Shown: positions 35,668 to 44,149, counted from the stretch's first letter. The stretch: 64,000 nt of DNA from Bradyrhizobium forestalis (GCF_002795245.1 NZ_PGVG01000020.1:62001-126000); one strand, 5' to 3'. The notes: generated from the letters alone by a model not told the origin. A program made the numbers and translations.

Positions 35668-35770
35668 CTTGCCAAGGGCAGCAGCGCCGCTGAATTTGGT
35701 CTTGCCAAGACCCAAGCCTTTCTATCTTGGTCCTTGCCAAGGGCCAATTATATGCAAGAACTTCGCCAAG
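35668..35770. promoter_or_regulatory. Array of four CTTGCCAAG palindromes at about 32-base spacing
   Basis: Cores are CTTGCCAAG at 35668-35676, 35701-35709 and 35733-35741, and CTTCGCCAAG at 35761-35770. Longer symmetry surrounds the second (GGTCTTG-C-CAAGACC) and third (TTGG.CCTTG.CAAGG.CCAA). Centres are 33, 32 and about 29 bases apart, close to three DNA turns. The array lies in the 287-base gap between the M20 peptidase gene and the flavin monooxygenase gene at 35829. It looks like a cooperative operator; the regulator is not known. Nothing else was seen in this gap besides the possible promoter at 35727-35754. Confidence 0.7.
35727..35754 (+). promoter_or_regulatory. Possible sigma70-type promoter inside the palindrome array
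   Basis: TTGGTC at 35727-35732 and TATATG at 35749-35754 are separated by 16 bases, with the third palindrome between them. Occupancy of that palindrome would block RNA polymerase. Both hexamers are imperfect matches, so this is tentative. Confidence 0.3.
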
Positions 35771-35828
35771 TTGGGGCGCACATCTATCATTCGAAGAGCG
35801 CTCAGTACAGGGCGCCGAGGGGACCAGC

Positions 35829-37208
35829 ATGGCCAAAGAGATCAGGCTCAACGCCTTTGCGATGAATTGCGTCGCACACCAGTCACCGGGCCTGTGGACC
35901 CATCCGCGCGACCGCACCGCCGAGTATAACCGCCTGCCCTATTGGATCGATCTCGCCAAGACGTTGGAGCGTGGCCGTTTCGACGGGCTGTTCCTGGCCG
36001 ATGTGCTCGGGGTCTACGACGTCTATGGCAACAGCCCTGACGCAGCCTTGCGCAATGCAGCGCAGACGCCGTCGAACGAGCCGCTGCTGCTGCTCTCGGC
36101 GATGGCCGCGGTGACGCAAAATCTCGGTTTCGGCGTCACCAGCAATCTGTCGTTCGAACCGCCCTACCCGTTCGCACGGCGGATGTCGACGCTGGATCAT
36201 CTCACCGAGGGACGGATCGGCTGGAACGTCGTCACCGGCTATCTCGACAGCGCCGCGCGCGGTGCCGGCAAGGACAAGCAGACCGGACACGACGACCGCT
36301 ACGACGTCGCCGACGAATATATGGAGGTCGTCTACAAGCTCTGGGAAGGCAGCTGGGAAGACGACGCCGTGCTGCGCGACCGGGCACGAGGCATCTTCAC
36401 CGATCCCGCAAGAGTTCATCGCGTCAATCATGAAGGCGCGAACTACCGCATCAACAACACCATTCACCTCAGCGAGCCGTCGCCACAGCGCACGCCGGTG
36501 CTGTACCAGGCCGGCACCTCGCCGCGGGGCCGGCAGTTTGCGGCCAGGCATGCCGAGTGCGTGTTCATGTCGGGACCGTCGGCCAAGGTGATTGCGCCGC
36601 GCGTCTCCGCGATCCGCCAGGAGGCCGCCGCGCTCGGCCGCAACCCGGCCGAGATCCTGATGTTCTCGATGATGACGATCATCCTCGGACGGACGGAAGC
36701 CGAGGCGAAGGAGAAATACGCCGACTATCGCCGCCACATCAGCCCCGAAGGCGCGCTGGCGCTGATGTCGGGTTGGACCGGCGTCGATTTCTCCGGCTAC
36801 GACCTCGACCAGGAGGTCCGCCACGTCCAGAACGATGCCGGCCGCAGCGCGATGGACAACGTCACCCGCGCCGATCCCGATCGGGTCTGGACCGTGCGCG
36901 ACGTCATCGAGCATGTCGGCATCGGCGGCGCCGGCCCGGTCGTGGTCGGCACGCCGGAGATGGTCGCGGACAAGATCGAGCAATGGTTCGAGGCGACCGA
37001 TGTCGACGGCCTCAACGTCGCGTTCGCGATCTCGCCCGGCGATTTCGAGGACATCGCCGACATGCTGGTGCCGGAGCTGACGCGACGGGGACGGTACAAG
37101 AGCGAGTATGCAAAGGGCACGCTGCGGGAGAAGCTGTTCGGCCAGGGCCGCGCGCGGTTAGATGCGCCGCATCCAGCGGCGGGGTATCGCGTGGGGAGGA
37201 CGGGTTAG
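35829..37208 (+). CDS. LuxA-like flavin-dependent monooxygenase, NtaA/SnaA/DszA type
   Basis: 459 residues from the ATG at 35829, chosen over an open frame back to 35727 because it begins the family sequence (MAKEIRLNAFAMN) and follows AGGGGACC. Motifs: FDGLFLADVLGVYDVYGN, FARRMSTLDHLTEGRIGWNV, DDRYDVADEYMEVVYKLWEG, TPVLYQAGTSPRGRQFAA, and WFEATDVDGLNVAF near the C-terminus. Homologues oxidise dimethyl sulfide, alkanesulfonates, chelators or sulfones with FMNH2. It is distinct in sequence from the 16032 enzyme. It sits alone behind a striking operator-like array. Confidence 0.9.
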   Translation: MAKEIRLNAFAMNCVAHQSPGLWTHPRDRTAEYNRLPYWIDLAKTLERGRFDGLFLADVLGVYDVYGNSPDAALRNAAQTPSNEPLLLLSAMAAVTQNLGFGVTSNLSFEPPYPFARRMSTLDHLTEGRIGWNVVTGYLDSAARGAGKDKQTGHDDRYDVADEYMEVVYKLWEGSWEDDAVLRDRARGIFTDPARVHRVNHEGANYRINNTIHLSEPSPQRTPVLYQAGTSPRGRQFAARHAECVFMSGPSAKVIAPRVSAIRQEAAALGRNPAEILMFSMMTIILGRTEAEAKEKYADYRRHISPEGALALMSGWTGVDFSGYDLDQEVRHVQNDAGRSAMDNVTRADPDRVWTVRDVIEHVGIGGAGPVVVGTPEMVADKIEQWFEATDVDGLNVAFAISPGDFEDIADMLVPELTRRGRYKSEYAKGTLREKLFGQGRARLDAPHPAAGYRVGRTG

Positions 37209-37225
37209 AGCCGCCACACACTCGG

Positions 37226-37335
37226 TGTCATGCCCCGGCTTGACCGGGGCATCCAGTACGCCGCGGCTTCTCGGCTCAAGCTGCCGTTCATACTCGGCAC
37301 ACTACTGGATCGCCCGATCAAGCCGGGCGATGACA
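37226..37335. repeat. Palindromic intergenic repeat, family A (copy 2)
   Basis: Ends are TGTCATGCCCCGGC and GCCGGGCGATGACA. The terminal hairpin is CCCCGGCTTGACCGGGG, and the inner pair TCCAGTA / TACTGGA is present as in copy 1 (29708-29810). It lies between the convergent monooxygenase and decarboxylase-like genes. Confidence 0.8.
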
Positions 37336-37384
37336 GCTGAGTTTGTGGCGAGCACCTGCGCGATGACGGTGAAGGCAGCCCGCC

Positions 37385-39046
37385 CTACACCTTCCCGTCG
37401 ACCATCACCTCGATCAGCTTGGTCCCCGGCCGGCCAAACGTCGACGCCAGCGTCGCCTTCAATTCACGGGGATCGCTGATCTTGATCGCCTCGCAACCGA
37501 GCGCCTTGGCGACGCCAGCAAAATCCACGGGCGGATCGACGAAATCCATGCCGACGTAATTGTCATCGCCGTGGAAGGCGAGCAGGCGCTGCTTGATGAT
37601 GCGGTAGCCGCCATTGTTGGCGATGACGACGTTGAGCGGCAGCTTGTGATGCGCCGCAGTCCATAGCGACTGGATCGAATACATCGCGCTGCCATCGCCG
37701 GAGAAGCACACCACGGGACGATCCGGATTGGCGAGGCTGGCACCGACCGATGCGGGCAGGCCCCAGCCGATGCCGCCGGAAGCAAGGCCGTGGTAGCCGT
37801 AACGGTCGCGGTGCGGCCGCAGCGCCGCGACCTGGCGGCTGGAGGTGAGACCTTCATCGACGAGGATCGCATGGTCGGGCATCGCCTCGACCATTTGCAG
37901 CACCAGAAAATCCGGATCGATCGGCGCACGGCCGGCACTCTTGCTGATCTGCTCGACCAGCGCGGCGCGTCGGGCGGTCCAGTTCTTCGGCGCGAGCTCG
38001 GCGAGACGCTGTTTTGCGCGGCTCGCAAGTGTCGCGCCGCCCATCTCCTTCAGCATAGGGATCAGCGCGCGCAGCGTCTCCTTCAGATCTGCCTTCAGCG
38101 CGATCTCCGCACCGTAATTCTTGGCGATTTCCCAATCGACCAGACCAATCTGCACCATGCCGAGTCCGTCAGGCAGGGCGTCGACCTCGCTGTAGACCGA
38201 CATCCGCAGGGGATCGCCGCCCAGCGCGATCAGGAGATCGTAAGGCGCCAGCGTATCGCGCGCGGCCTTCTGCACGCGCGCGAGCGCGCCGATAAAGCTC
38301 GGACTCTCCGAGAGGAAGTGCGAGCCATAGGGCGTCGACGATTGATAGGCGGCGGCGCCGAGCAGCTCGGCCAGCTCCGCAGCCTCCTTCAGCGCATCGC
38401 TCTTGACGACCTCGTCCATGGTGACGATCACGGGACGCTCGGCCTTCAGCAGCCGCACGGCAAAGGCCTTCAACGCCTCGTCCGACGGCCTTGTGCGCGC
38501 GTCGATGCGGGTGCAGCGCCCGAGGTCGATCCCGACCTCGCTATTCAGGATGTCGCCCGGCAGCGAGATGAACACAGGTCCGGTCGGCGGCGTCATCGCG
38601 ACCTTGGCGGCGCGACGCACGATGCGCGGCAGGTCCTCCAGCCGCGTCACCTCGACCGCCCATTTCACCAGCGGCTCGGCCATGCGCACCAGCGGCCCGT
38701 ACAGCACCGGCTCCATCAGGCCGTGGCCCTGCTCCTGCTGGCCCGCTGTCAGGATCATCGGCGTGCCCGTGAACTGGGCGTTGTAGAGCGAGCCCATGGC
38801 ATTGCCGAGGCCGGGCGCGACATGAACGTTGCAGGCGACGAGCCTGCCCGAGGCGCGGCTATAACCGTCGGCAATCGCGACCACCAGGCTCTCCTGCATC
38901 GCCATCACATAGGTGAGATCGGGATGATCCTTCAGCGCATGCATGATCGGCAGCTCGGTGGTGCCGGGATTGCCGAACAGGTGCGTGATGCCTTCGTCCT
39001 TGAGCAGCGCGAGAAAGGCGGAGCGGCCGGTGATCTTGTTCTTCAT
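37385..39046 (-). CDS. ThDP-dependent decarboxylase, benzoylformate-decarboxylase-like
   Basis: 553 residues from the ATG at 39046, which follows a CTGGAGGAAAC ribosome binding site. The N-terminal block FGNPGTTELPIMHAL resembles the GNPGSNELP block of benzoylformate decarboxylase, with Thr29 at the catalytic Ser position. Glu52 is the ThDP-activating Glu and His75 corresponds to the first catalytic His. The diphosphate motif starts GDGSAMYSIQSLW at 450 and ends in NNGGYR. By eye the second catalytic His position reads Ser in LSESPSFIG, so the substrate may not be benzoylformate. It could equally be another ThDP lyase of the acetolactate synthase superfamily. Confidence 0.85.
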   Translation of the reverse strand: MKNKITGRSAFLALLKDEGITHLFGNPGTTELPIMHALKDHPDLTYVMAMQESLVVAIADGYSRASGRLVACNVHVAPGLGNAMGSLYNAQFTGTPMILTAGQQEQGHGLMEPVLYGPLVRMAEPLVKWAVEVTRLEDLPRIVRRAAKVAMTPPTGPVFISLPGDILNSEVGIDLGRCTRIDARTRPSDEALKAFAVRLLKAERPVIVTMDEVVKSDALKEAAELAELLGAAAYQSSTPYGSHFLSESPSFIGALARVQKAARDTLAPYDLLIALGGDPLRMSVYSEVDALPDGLGMVQIGLVDWEIAKNYGAEIALKADLKETLRALIPMLKEMGGATLASRAKQRLAELAPKNWTARRAALVEQISKSAGRAPIDPDFLVLQMVEAMPDHAILVDEGLTSSRQVAALRPHRDRYGYHGLASGGIGWGLPASVGASLANPDRPVVCFSGDGSAMYSIQSLWTAAHHKLPLNVVIANNGGYRIIKQRLLAFHGDDNYVGMDFVDPPVDFAGVAKALGCEAIKISDPRELKATLASTFGRPGTKLIEVMVDGKV

Positions 39047-39149
39047 GTTTCCTCCAGGAGCGGGCGTTGCCGCACGGACTGAAGGCATGATGGCCGAAGT
39101 CTTGGGAGCCGCGCAAGGAAGCGCGGTCATGGCTGCGTTGCGTGTGGCG

Positions 39150-39284
39150 GTCTCGTGTCCCGGACGCGACGCAACGTGCAACGTTGCGACGCAGAGCCGG
39201 GATCCAGATTCGCTCCGGGTTCGCTGATGCATGGGCCCCGACTCAGCAGTGCGGCACTGCGCGCCGCACTGCGTCCGGGGCACG
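39150..39284. repeat. Palindromic intergenic repeat, family C
   Basis: About 135 bases with outer ends CTCGTGTCCCGGACGC and GCGTCCGGGGCACGAG. Inside are further inverted pairs, for example GCAACGTTGC and the GCAGTGCGGCACTGC / GCGCGCCGCACTGC blocks. It lies between the ThDP enzyme gene start and the GFA-family gene stop. Confidence 0.75.
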
Positions 39285-39293
39285 AGAGTGGGG

Positions 39294-39797
39294 CTACATC
39301 TCCTCGCGCCCGAGCTCGAACGGGTCCTCACCGCCTGCACGCTTCTTCTTTTTCGAGCGCTGCCAGACCACGCCCGGAAAACCCTTCAGCGGCACCAGAG
39401 GTTCGCCGGTATAGGCCCATTCCTGCAGCTCCTCGATCGCAATGTGATAGAGCGGCTGACGGCCGGTGCGCTCGTTGAACAGCGCGCGCGGGATGTTGAC
39501 CATGTGCGGCCCGCGCGGGCGTTCGTACATGATCGGCGTGCCGCAATGCGAGCAGAAGCTGCGCGCGGTCTTCGTCGCCTTGTCCTCGTAACGGGTCAGC
39601 GCGGTCTTGCCGGAGGTGATGCGAAAGCGCTTCTTCCAGCTGCCGATATAGGTCGCGTAAGCCGCGCCATGGGCGCGGCGGCTACCGGCAGAATGATCGT
39701 GCCAGGCCCAGCGCGCGGGAACGTCGATCTCGAAGGTGACCTTGCCGCAGAGGCATTGGCCGGTGGCGATTCCTGCGGCGGCTGCGGCTTTGGCCAT
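39294..39797 (-). CDS. GFA (CENP-V/GFA) fold protein with incomplete zinc ligands
   Basis: 167 residues. The family normally binds two zinc ions, through CxC-G, CHCxxC and CxxC motifs, and some members handle S-hydroxymethylglutathione. Here the first (GQCLCGKVTF, Cys15 and Cys17) and last (SFCSHCGTPIMYE) pairs are present. The middle motif is replaced by WHDHSAGSRRAHG, which has histidines and an aspartate but no cysteine. The C-terminus is unusually basic (KKKKRAGGEDPF). It may keep one zinc only or use His/Asp ligands; enzymatic function is uncertain. Confidence 0.85.
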   Translation of the reverse strand: MAKAAAAAGIATGQCLCGKVTFEIDVPARWAWHDHSAGSRRAHGAAYATYIGSWKKRFRITSGKTALTRYEDKATKTARSFCSHCGTPIMYERPRGPHMVNIPRALFNERTGRQPLYHIAIEELQEWAYTGEPLVPLKGFPGVVWQRSKKKKRAGGEDPFELGREEM

Positions 39798-39841
39798 GGG
39801 GGGCTCTCTCCGTCGTCATTGCGAGCGCGACGATACACGAT

Positions 39842-39968
39842 CGTCATTCCGGGGCGCGACGAAGTCGCGAGCTACGATGCGCAATTGCGCATCTGAGAAT
39901 CCATCGGGCAGCCAGCTAAGACGTGAGATGGATTCCGGGCTCGACGCTTCGCGTCGCCCCGGAATGAC
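39842..39968. repeat. Palindromic intergenic repeat, family B (copy 2)
   Basis: About 127 bases with ends CGTCATTCCGGGGCG and CGCCCCGGAATGAC. It shares the inner AATCCAT / ATGGATTCCGGGCTCG blocks with the copy at 30756-30863, but has an extra small hairpin (GCGCAATTGCGC). It abuts the stop of the Old Yellow Enzyme gene and may end transcription there. Confidence 0.8.
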
Positions 39969-39971
39969 AGA

Positions 39972-41099
39972 TCAGGCCGGCGTCAGCTCGTCATAAACCG
40001 GATAATCCGTGTACCCCTTCTCCTCGCCGGCGTAGAACGTCGCGCGATTGTACGGCGTGATCGGATAGCCGTGCCGAAGGCGCCGCGGCAGATCCGGATT
40101 GGAGATGAAGATGCGCCCGAAGGCGATGATGTCGGCGTGGCCCTCGGCGATCGCTGCGTTCGCGGTCTCGCCGGTAAAGCCGCCGGCGGTCATCAGCACG
40201 CCGCTGTAAAGCGGGCGAAACAGCACCATTGCCGACGGCACGTTCTCCCAGTGGACATCGGCCCGGCCCGCGCCGCTCGAGCGCGGCTCGATGAAGTGCA
40301 GATAGGCAAGACCGAGCTTGTCGAGCGCCTTCACGACATGGGTATAGAGCGGCATCGGATCGGGCTCGCCGGAATCATTGGCGATGCCGTGAGGCGACAG
40401 CCGCACGGCGACGCGGTTCGCGCCCCAGACGTCGATCGCGGCCTGCGTGACCTCGAGCAGCAGCCGGGCGCGATTCTCGATCGATCCGCCATATTGATCG
40501 GTGCGCTGGTTGCTGCGCGATTGCAGGAACTGCTCGAGCAAATAGCCATTGGCGCCGTGGATCTCGACGCCATCGAAACCCGCGGCGAGCGCATTCTTGG
40601 CACCCTGCCGAAACGCCTCCACGATGCCCTTGACCTCGTCGGTCTCCAGCGCACGCGGCGTCTCATAGTCCGAGATCTTGCCGTCGGCGGTCATCGCCTT
40701 CATGCCCTCGGCCTTGATCGGGATGGCCGAGGCCGAGACCGGCAGCGCGCCGCCGTGGAAGGAGGAATGCGAGACGCGGCCGACATGCCAGAGCTGCAGG
40801 AAGATGATGCCGCCCTTGGCGTGCACGGCATCGACCACCTTGCGCCAGCCCGCGACTTGCGCCTCCGAATAGATGCCTGGTGTCGCCGGGTTGCCGCGGC
40901 CGTGCGAGAGCACCGGCGAGGCTTCGGCAATGATCAGGCCGCCCTTCGTCGCGCGCTGGCCGTAATATTCAGCATTGAGCGGACGCGGCGAAAAGCTCTC
41001 GCGCTCGGCGCGCATCCGGGTGAGCGGCGCCATCGCCACGCGGTGTGCAAGCTTGTACGGACCAACCTGCAACGGTTGAAACAACGCTTCGAATTTCAT
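39972..41099 (-). CDS. Old Yellow Enzyme-family alkene reductase (NemA-like)
   Basis: A 375-residue FMN TIM-barrel enzyme that reduces activated double bonds, enals, nitro groups or nitrate esters with NADPH. Landmarks: APLTRMRAE near residue 25, FLQLWHVGRVSHSSF, GFDGVEIHGANGYLLEQFLQ (the His-Asn substrate pair), QYGGSIENRARLLLEV, and GGFTGETANAAIAEGHADII with FGRIFISNPDLP (FMN phosphate site). Normal family length. It reads in the same direction as the aldehyde dehydrogenase gene upstream, but a 119-base gap with a hairpin lies between. Confidence 0.93.
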   Translation of the reverse strand: MKFEALFQPLQVGPYKLAHRVAMAPLTRMRAERESFSPRPLNAEYYGQRATKGGLIIAEASPVLSHGRGNPATPGIYSEAQVAGWRKVVDAVHAKGGIIFLQLWHVGRVSHSSFHGGALPVSASAIPIKAEGMKAMTADGKISDYETPRALETDEVKGIVEAFRQGAKNALAAGFDGVEIHGANGYLLEQFLQSRSNQRTDQYGGSIENRARLLLEVTQAAIDVWGANRVAVRLSPHGIANDSGEPDPMPLYTHVVKALDKLGLAYLHFIEPRSSGAGRADVHWENVPSAMVLFRPLYSGVLMTAGGFTGETANAAIAEGHADIIAFGRIFISNPDLPRRLRHGYPITPYNRATFYAGEEKGYTDYPVYDELTPA

Positions 41100-41142
41100 G
41101 CGGGCCCCGGATGTCTATGAAAGGATGCGGATCATATAGCGA

Positions 41143-41171
41143 GGGGCGGCCACCGGAAAAGGTGCCGCCCC
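41143..41171. terminator. GC-rich hairpin between aldehyde dehydrogenase and alkene reductase genes
   Basis: GGGGCGGC pairs with GCCGCCCC around an inner ACC/GGT and a GAAA-type loop, with one bulged C. It lies 48 bases after the aldehyde dehydrogenase stop on the minus strand. No U-run follows, so termination efficiency is uncertain. Confidence 0.45.
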
Positions 41172-41218
41172 GCTAAGGCAGATATTCCCTGCCGCGGAAC
41201 ACGGAAGGGAAATGGATA

Positions 41219-42715
41219 TTACGCCGTCTTGATCCAGACGGCCTTCACGTTGAGATATTCCTCGACGTGCTGCTTGCCGGATTCGCGGCCGTAACCGCTC
41301 ATCTTGTAGCCGCCGAACGGCACGGCCGGATCCATCGCCTGGTAGCAATTCACCCACACCGAGCCGGCGCGCAGGCTCTTCGCAACCGCGTGGGCCTTGC
41401 TGACGTCGCGCGTCCACAGGCCGGAGCCGAGGCCGAACGTGGTGGCATTGGCGCGCTTGACCAGCTCGTCCATGTCCTTGAACGCGATCGCGGAGATGAC
41501 GGGACCAAAGATCTCCTCCTGCGCGATGCGCATGTTGTCCTCAACGCCCGCGAACACCGTCGGTGAGACGAAGAAGCCCTTCGACAGCGCGCCTTCGGTG
41601 ACGCGACCGCCGCCGGCAAGCGCCTTGGCGCCTTCCTTCTGGCCGATATCGAGATAGCCGGTGACGCGTTCGAGCTGCTGCTCGGAGACGAGCGGGCCGA
41701 TCTGCACGTTGGGATCGAGGCCGTTGCCGACCTGCAGCTTCTTGCCGAATTCGGCGACGCGGCCGACAAACTCGTCATAGATCGACTGCTCGACGAACAG
41801 CCGCGTGCCGGCGCTGCAGATCTGCCCCGAATTGGCAAACACCGCCATCGCCGCGCCCGGCACGGCCGCGTCGAGATCGGCATCCGCGAATACGATGTCT
41901 GGCGACTTGCCGCCGAGCTCGAGCGAGACGCGCTTGAGGTTGCCGGCGGAGGCGCGGATGATCGATTGGCCCGTGACATGCGACCCGGTGAAGGCAACCT
42001 TGTCGACGTCGTGGTGGGAGGCGAGCGCCGCGCCCGCGGTATCGCCATAGCCGGGAACGACGTTGATGACGCCGGGCGGTACGCCCGCTTCCAACGCGAG
42101 CTCGGCGATGCGTAGCGAGGTCAGCGGTGCTTCTTCCGCCGGTTTGAGCACCACGGTGCAGCCGGTCGCGATCGCCGGGCCGATCTTCCAGATCGTCGCG
42201 GTGAGCGGGCCGTTCCAGGGAATGATGGCGCCGACGACGCCGACCGGCTCCTTCAGCGTGTAGGAGAAGATTTCGCCGGGCAGCGAGTTTTCGATCGTCT
42301 CGCCATGGATCGCCGTGGTCTGGCCGGCGTAATAGCGCAGCATGCCGACGGCGCGCAGGCGATAGGCGCGGGTGCGGCTGAGCGGCGCGCCCATGTCGAG
42401 CGTGTCGAGCTGCGACAATTCGTCGAAATTCTTCTCGACGAGGTCGGCGAGCTTGAGCAGCAGGTTCTGCCGCTCGAACGGCTTGACCTTGCTCCAGGGT
42501 CCTTCGAAGGCGCGGCGGGCGGCGGCGACCGCACGGTCAATGTCTTCCTTGTCGCCTTCGGCGACGGTTGCGAGCAGCTCGCCTGTGGCGGGATTGCGAG
42601 TCTCGAACCGCTTGCCTGAGGCTGCATCGACCCACTTCCCGTCAATCAGCATCTGCTTGTAGGACCCGTTCGCGAACGGATGGCGCGTGATCGGAATAGC
42701 CTGCGACACAGCCAT
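41219..42715 (-). CDS. NAD(P)-dependent aldehyde dehydrogenase
   Basis: 498 residues, the usual length. The catalytic Glu lies in VSLELGGKSPDIVF and the catalytic Cys in SGQICSAGTRLFVEQ. The Rossmann helix carries FTGSHVTGQSI and the late motif is EEIFGPVISAIAF. It oxidises an aldehyde to its acid. The family is broad (betaine, phenylacetaldehyde and other aldehydes) and the substrate is not determined. It is divergent from the SDR gene at 42896 with a 180-base gap, and near the ThDP decarboxylase, whose product would be an aldehyde. Confidence 0.94.
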   Translation of the reverse strand: MAVSQAIPITRHPFANGSYKQMLIDGKWVDAASGKRFETRNPATGELLATVAEGDKEDIDRAVAAARRAFEGPWSKVKPFERQNLLLKLADLVEKNFDELSQLDTLDMGAPLSRTRAYRLRAVGMLRYYAGQTTAIHGETIENSLPGEIFSYTLKEPVGVVGAIIPWNGPLTATIWKIGPAIATGCTVVLKPAEEAPLTSLRIAELALEAGVPPGVINVVPGYGDTAGAALASHHDVDKVAFTGSHVTGQSIIRASAGNLKRVSLELGGKSPDIVFADADLDAAVPGAAMAVFANSGQICSAGTRLFVEQSIYDEFVGRVAEFGKKLQVGNGLDPNVQIGPLVSEQQLERVTGYLDIGQKEGAKALAGGGRVTEGALSKGFFVSPTVFAGVEDNMRIAQEEIFGPVISAIAFKDMDELVKRANATTFGLGSGLWTRDVSKAHAVAKSLRAGSVWVNCYQAMDPAVPFGGYKMSGYGRESGKQHVEEYLNVKAVWIKTA

Positions 42716-42895
42716 GGCTGCACTCCCTGTCAGGTGATTGATTGGTTCGATCTGGGCGGGATCGTTGGATGGAGGATACAGCCGTGCCGGATAGGCGTAA
42801 AGGCAGCGCAGAACGAAGACCTCCCATGCCGACTTGTGCAGGGTCGCACTGCTGCCATGTTATAGCTCGACGAGAGTCCTCCACGGAGACATTCC

Positions 42896-43741
42896 ATGCC
42901 ACATCCCGCCATCGTCAAAGACAATGTTGCCGTGATCACAGGTGGCGCGTCCGGCATCGGATTCGCCGCCGCCACCGCCTTTGCACGCGCTGGAATGAAG
43001 GTGTGCATCGCGGATGTCGACGAGACACGGTTGGCAGAAGCTGCAACAAAACTGTCATCCGTCACGGTTGCCGCAAACGTGATGACGCTCGCCGTCGATG
43101 TCAGCCAGGTCGAGAACGTGACGGAACTGGAGCGCGCCGTACGCGAGCGGTTCGGCGGCACCGACATCCTCATGAACAATGCCGGCATCCAGCCCGGCAG
43201 CACGCTGTTCGGCGAGCCCGATCATTGGCAGCGCATCATCGGCGTCAATATGTGGGGTATCATCAACGGCTCGCGCATCTTCGCGCCGAACATGATCGCG
43301 CGCGGCAAATGCGGCCTCATCATCAACACCGGTTCCAAGCAGGGCATCACCACGCCGCCCGGCGATCCCGCCTACAATGTCTCGAAGGCCGGCGTGAAAG
43401 CGTTCACCGAGGCGCTCCAGCACGAGCTGCGCAACAGGAAGGACTGCCACGTCACAGCACATCTGTTGATTCCGGGCTTCGTCTTCACCGGCCTAACTGC
43501 GAAGGGACGCACCGAGAAGCCGGCCGGCGCCTGGACGCCGGAGCAAACGGTCGATTTCATGCTGGCGCGGCTGGAGGCCGGCGATTTCTACATCCTGTGC
43601 CCGGATAACGACGTGCCACGCGCGCTCGACGAGAAGCGCATGCTGTGGGCGACAGGCGACATCGTCGAGAACCGCCCGCCGCTGTCGCGCTGGCATCCGG
43701 ACTACGCGGATGCGTTCAAGAAGTTCGTGGAGGGGGAGTAG
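42896..43741 (+). CDS. Short-chain dehydrogenase/reductase
   Basis: 281-residue Rossmann-fold oxidoreductase. The cofactor motif is VITGGASGIGFAAATAFARA, and Asp in CIADVDETRL suggests preference for NAD. NNAGIQPG is the structural NNAG block, INTGSKQGITT carries the catalytic Ser and YNVSK the catalytic Tyr and Lys. The C-terminal 60 residues include LARLEAGDFYILCPDNDVP, a block found in SDRs of this extended type. Divergent from the aldehyde dehydrogenase gene, so the two may share a promoter region. Confidence 0.93.
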   Translation: MPHPAIVKDNVAVITGGASGIGFAAATAFARAGMKVCIADVDETRLAEAATKLSSVTVAANVMTLAVDVSQVENVTELERAVRERFGGTDILMNNAGIQPGSTLFGEPDHWQRIIGVNMWGIINGSRIFAPNMIARGKCGLIINTGSKQGITTPPGDPAYNVSKAGVKAFTEALQHELRNRKDCHVTAHLLIPGFVFTGLTAKGRTEKPAGAWTPEQTVDFMLARLEAGDFYILCPDNDVPRALDEKRMLWATGDIVENRPPLSRWHPDYADAFKKFVEGE

Positions 43742-43767
43742 GCTTGCACCACTCTCTCACTCCCTCG

Positions 43768-43783
43768 CCCCGTTCTCACGGGG
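43768..43783. terminator. CCCCGT-TCTC-ACGGGG hairpin between convergent genes
   Basis: A perfect 6-base GC-rich stem with a 4-base loop lies in the 70-base gap between the SDR stop and the zinc-ribbon gene stop. It resembles a short piece of an intergenic repeat and could end transcription from both sides. Confidence 0.4.
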
Positions 43784-43811
43784 AGCAAAGAGCAGGGAAA
43801 GGTCAAGAAGG

Positions 43812-44018
43812 CTACAGCGTCTCTTGCTTGTGCCCGCAGTTCTTGCACGCAAACTTGACGCGGCTCTGGCCTTTCTCCGCCTGCACCCGGTTCGGAGCAC
43901 CGCATTTGCCGCAGACAGCCTCGATGCGGGTGGTGCCCTGCTTGACGACGATGGTCTTCTTTTCCATCGATTCGCGGATCAGGCGCTCGGCCTCCTCGCG
44001 CAGCGATTGTTTCGACAA
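43812..44018 (-). CDS. Small zinc-ribbon protein
   Basis: 68 residues from a TTG at 44018 preceded by GGTGGAGAC. A longer frame to 44153 has a basic, unconvincing leader. After a helical start (SKQSLREEAERLIRES) the protein has two CxxC pairs, AVCGKCGAPNRVQ and FACKNCGHKQETL, spaced as in a single zinc ribbon that could bind nucleic acid or protein. Function is unknown. It is on the same strand as the YiaA-PspA pair, 131 bases downstream. Confidence 0.6.
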   Translation of the reverse strand: MSKQSLREEAERLIRESMEKKTIVVKQGTTRIEAVCGKCGAPNRVQAEKGQSRVKFACKNCGHKQETL

Positions 44019-44149
44019 AGCTCGTCTCCACCTCTGAAAAGCGCGAGAGCCATATCGCACCTGCAGCCGAAGCACAATGCGCGAAAGCCGCGGCGCGTGT
44101 TGCTCCGCGGCTCTTTTGCTTCTCGTCCCGATCGGCTCAAAACACCTTT

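Noticed and set aside
29708..39968. Repeats considered as a CRISPR array
   Set aside because: Copies are kilobases apart, about 100 bases long, internally palindromic and without spacer-repeat periodicity; no cas genes.
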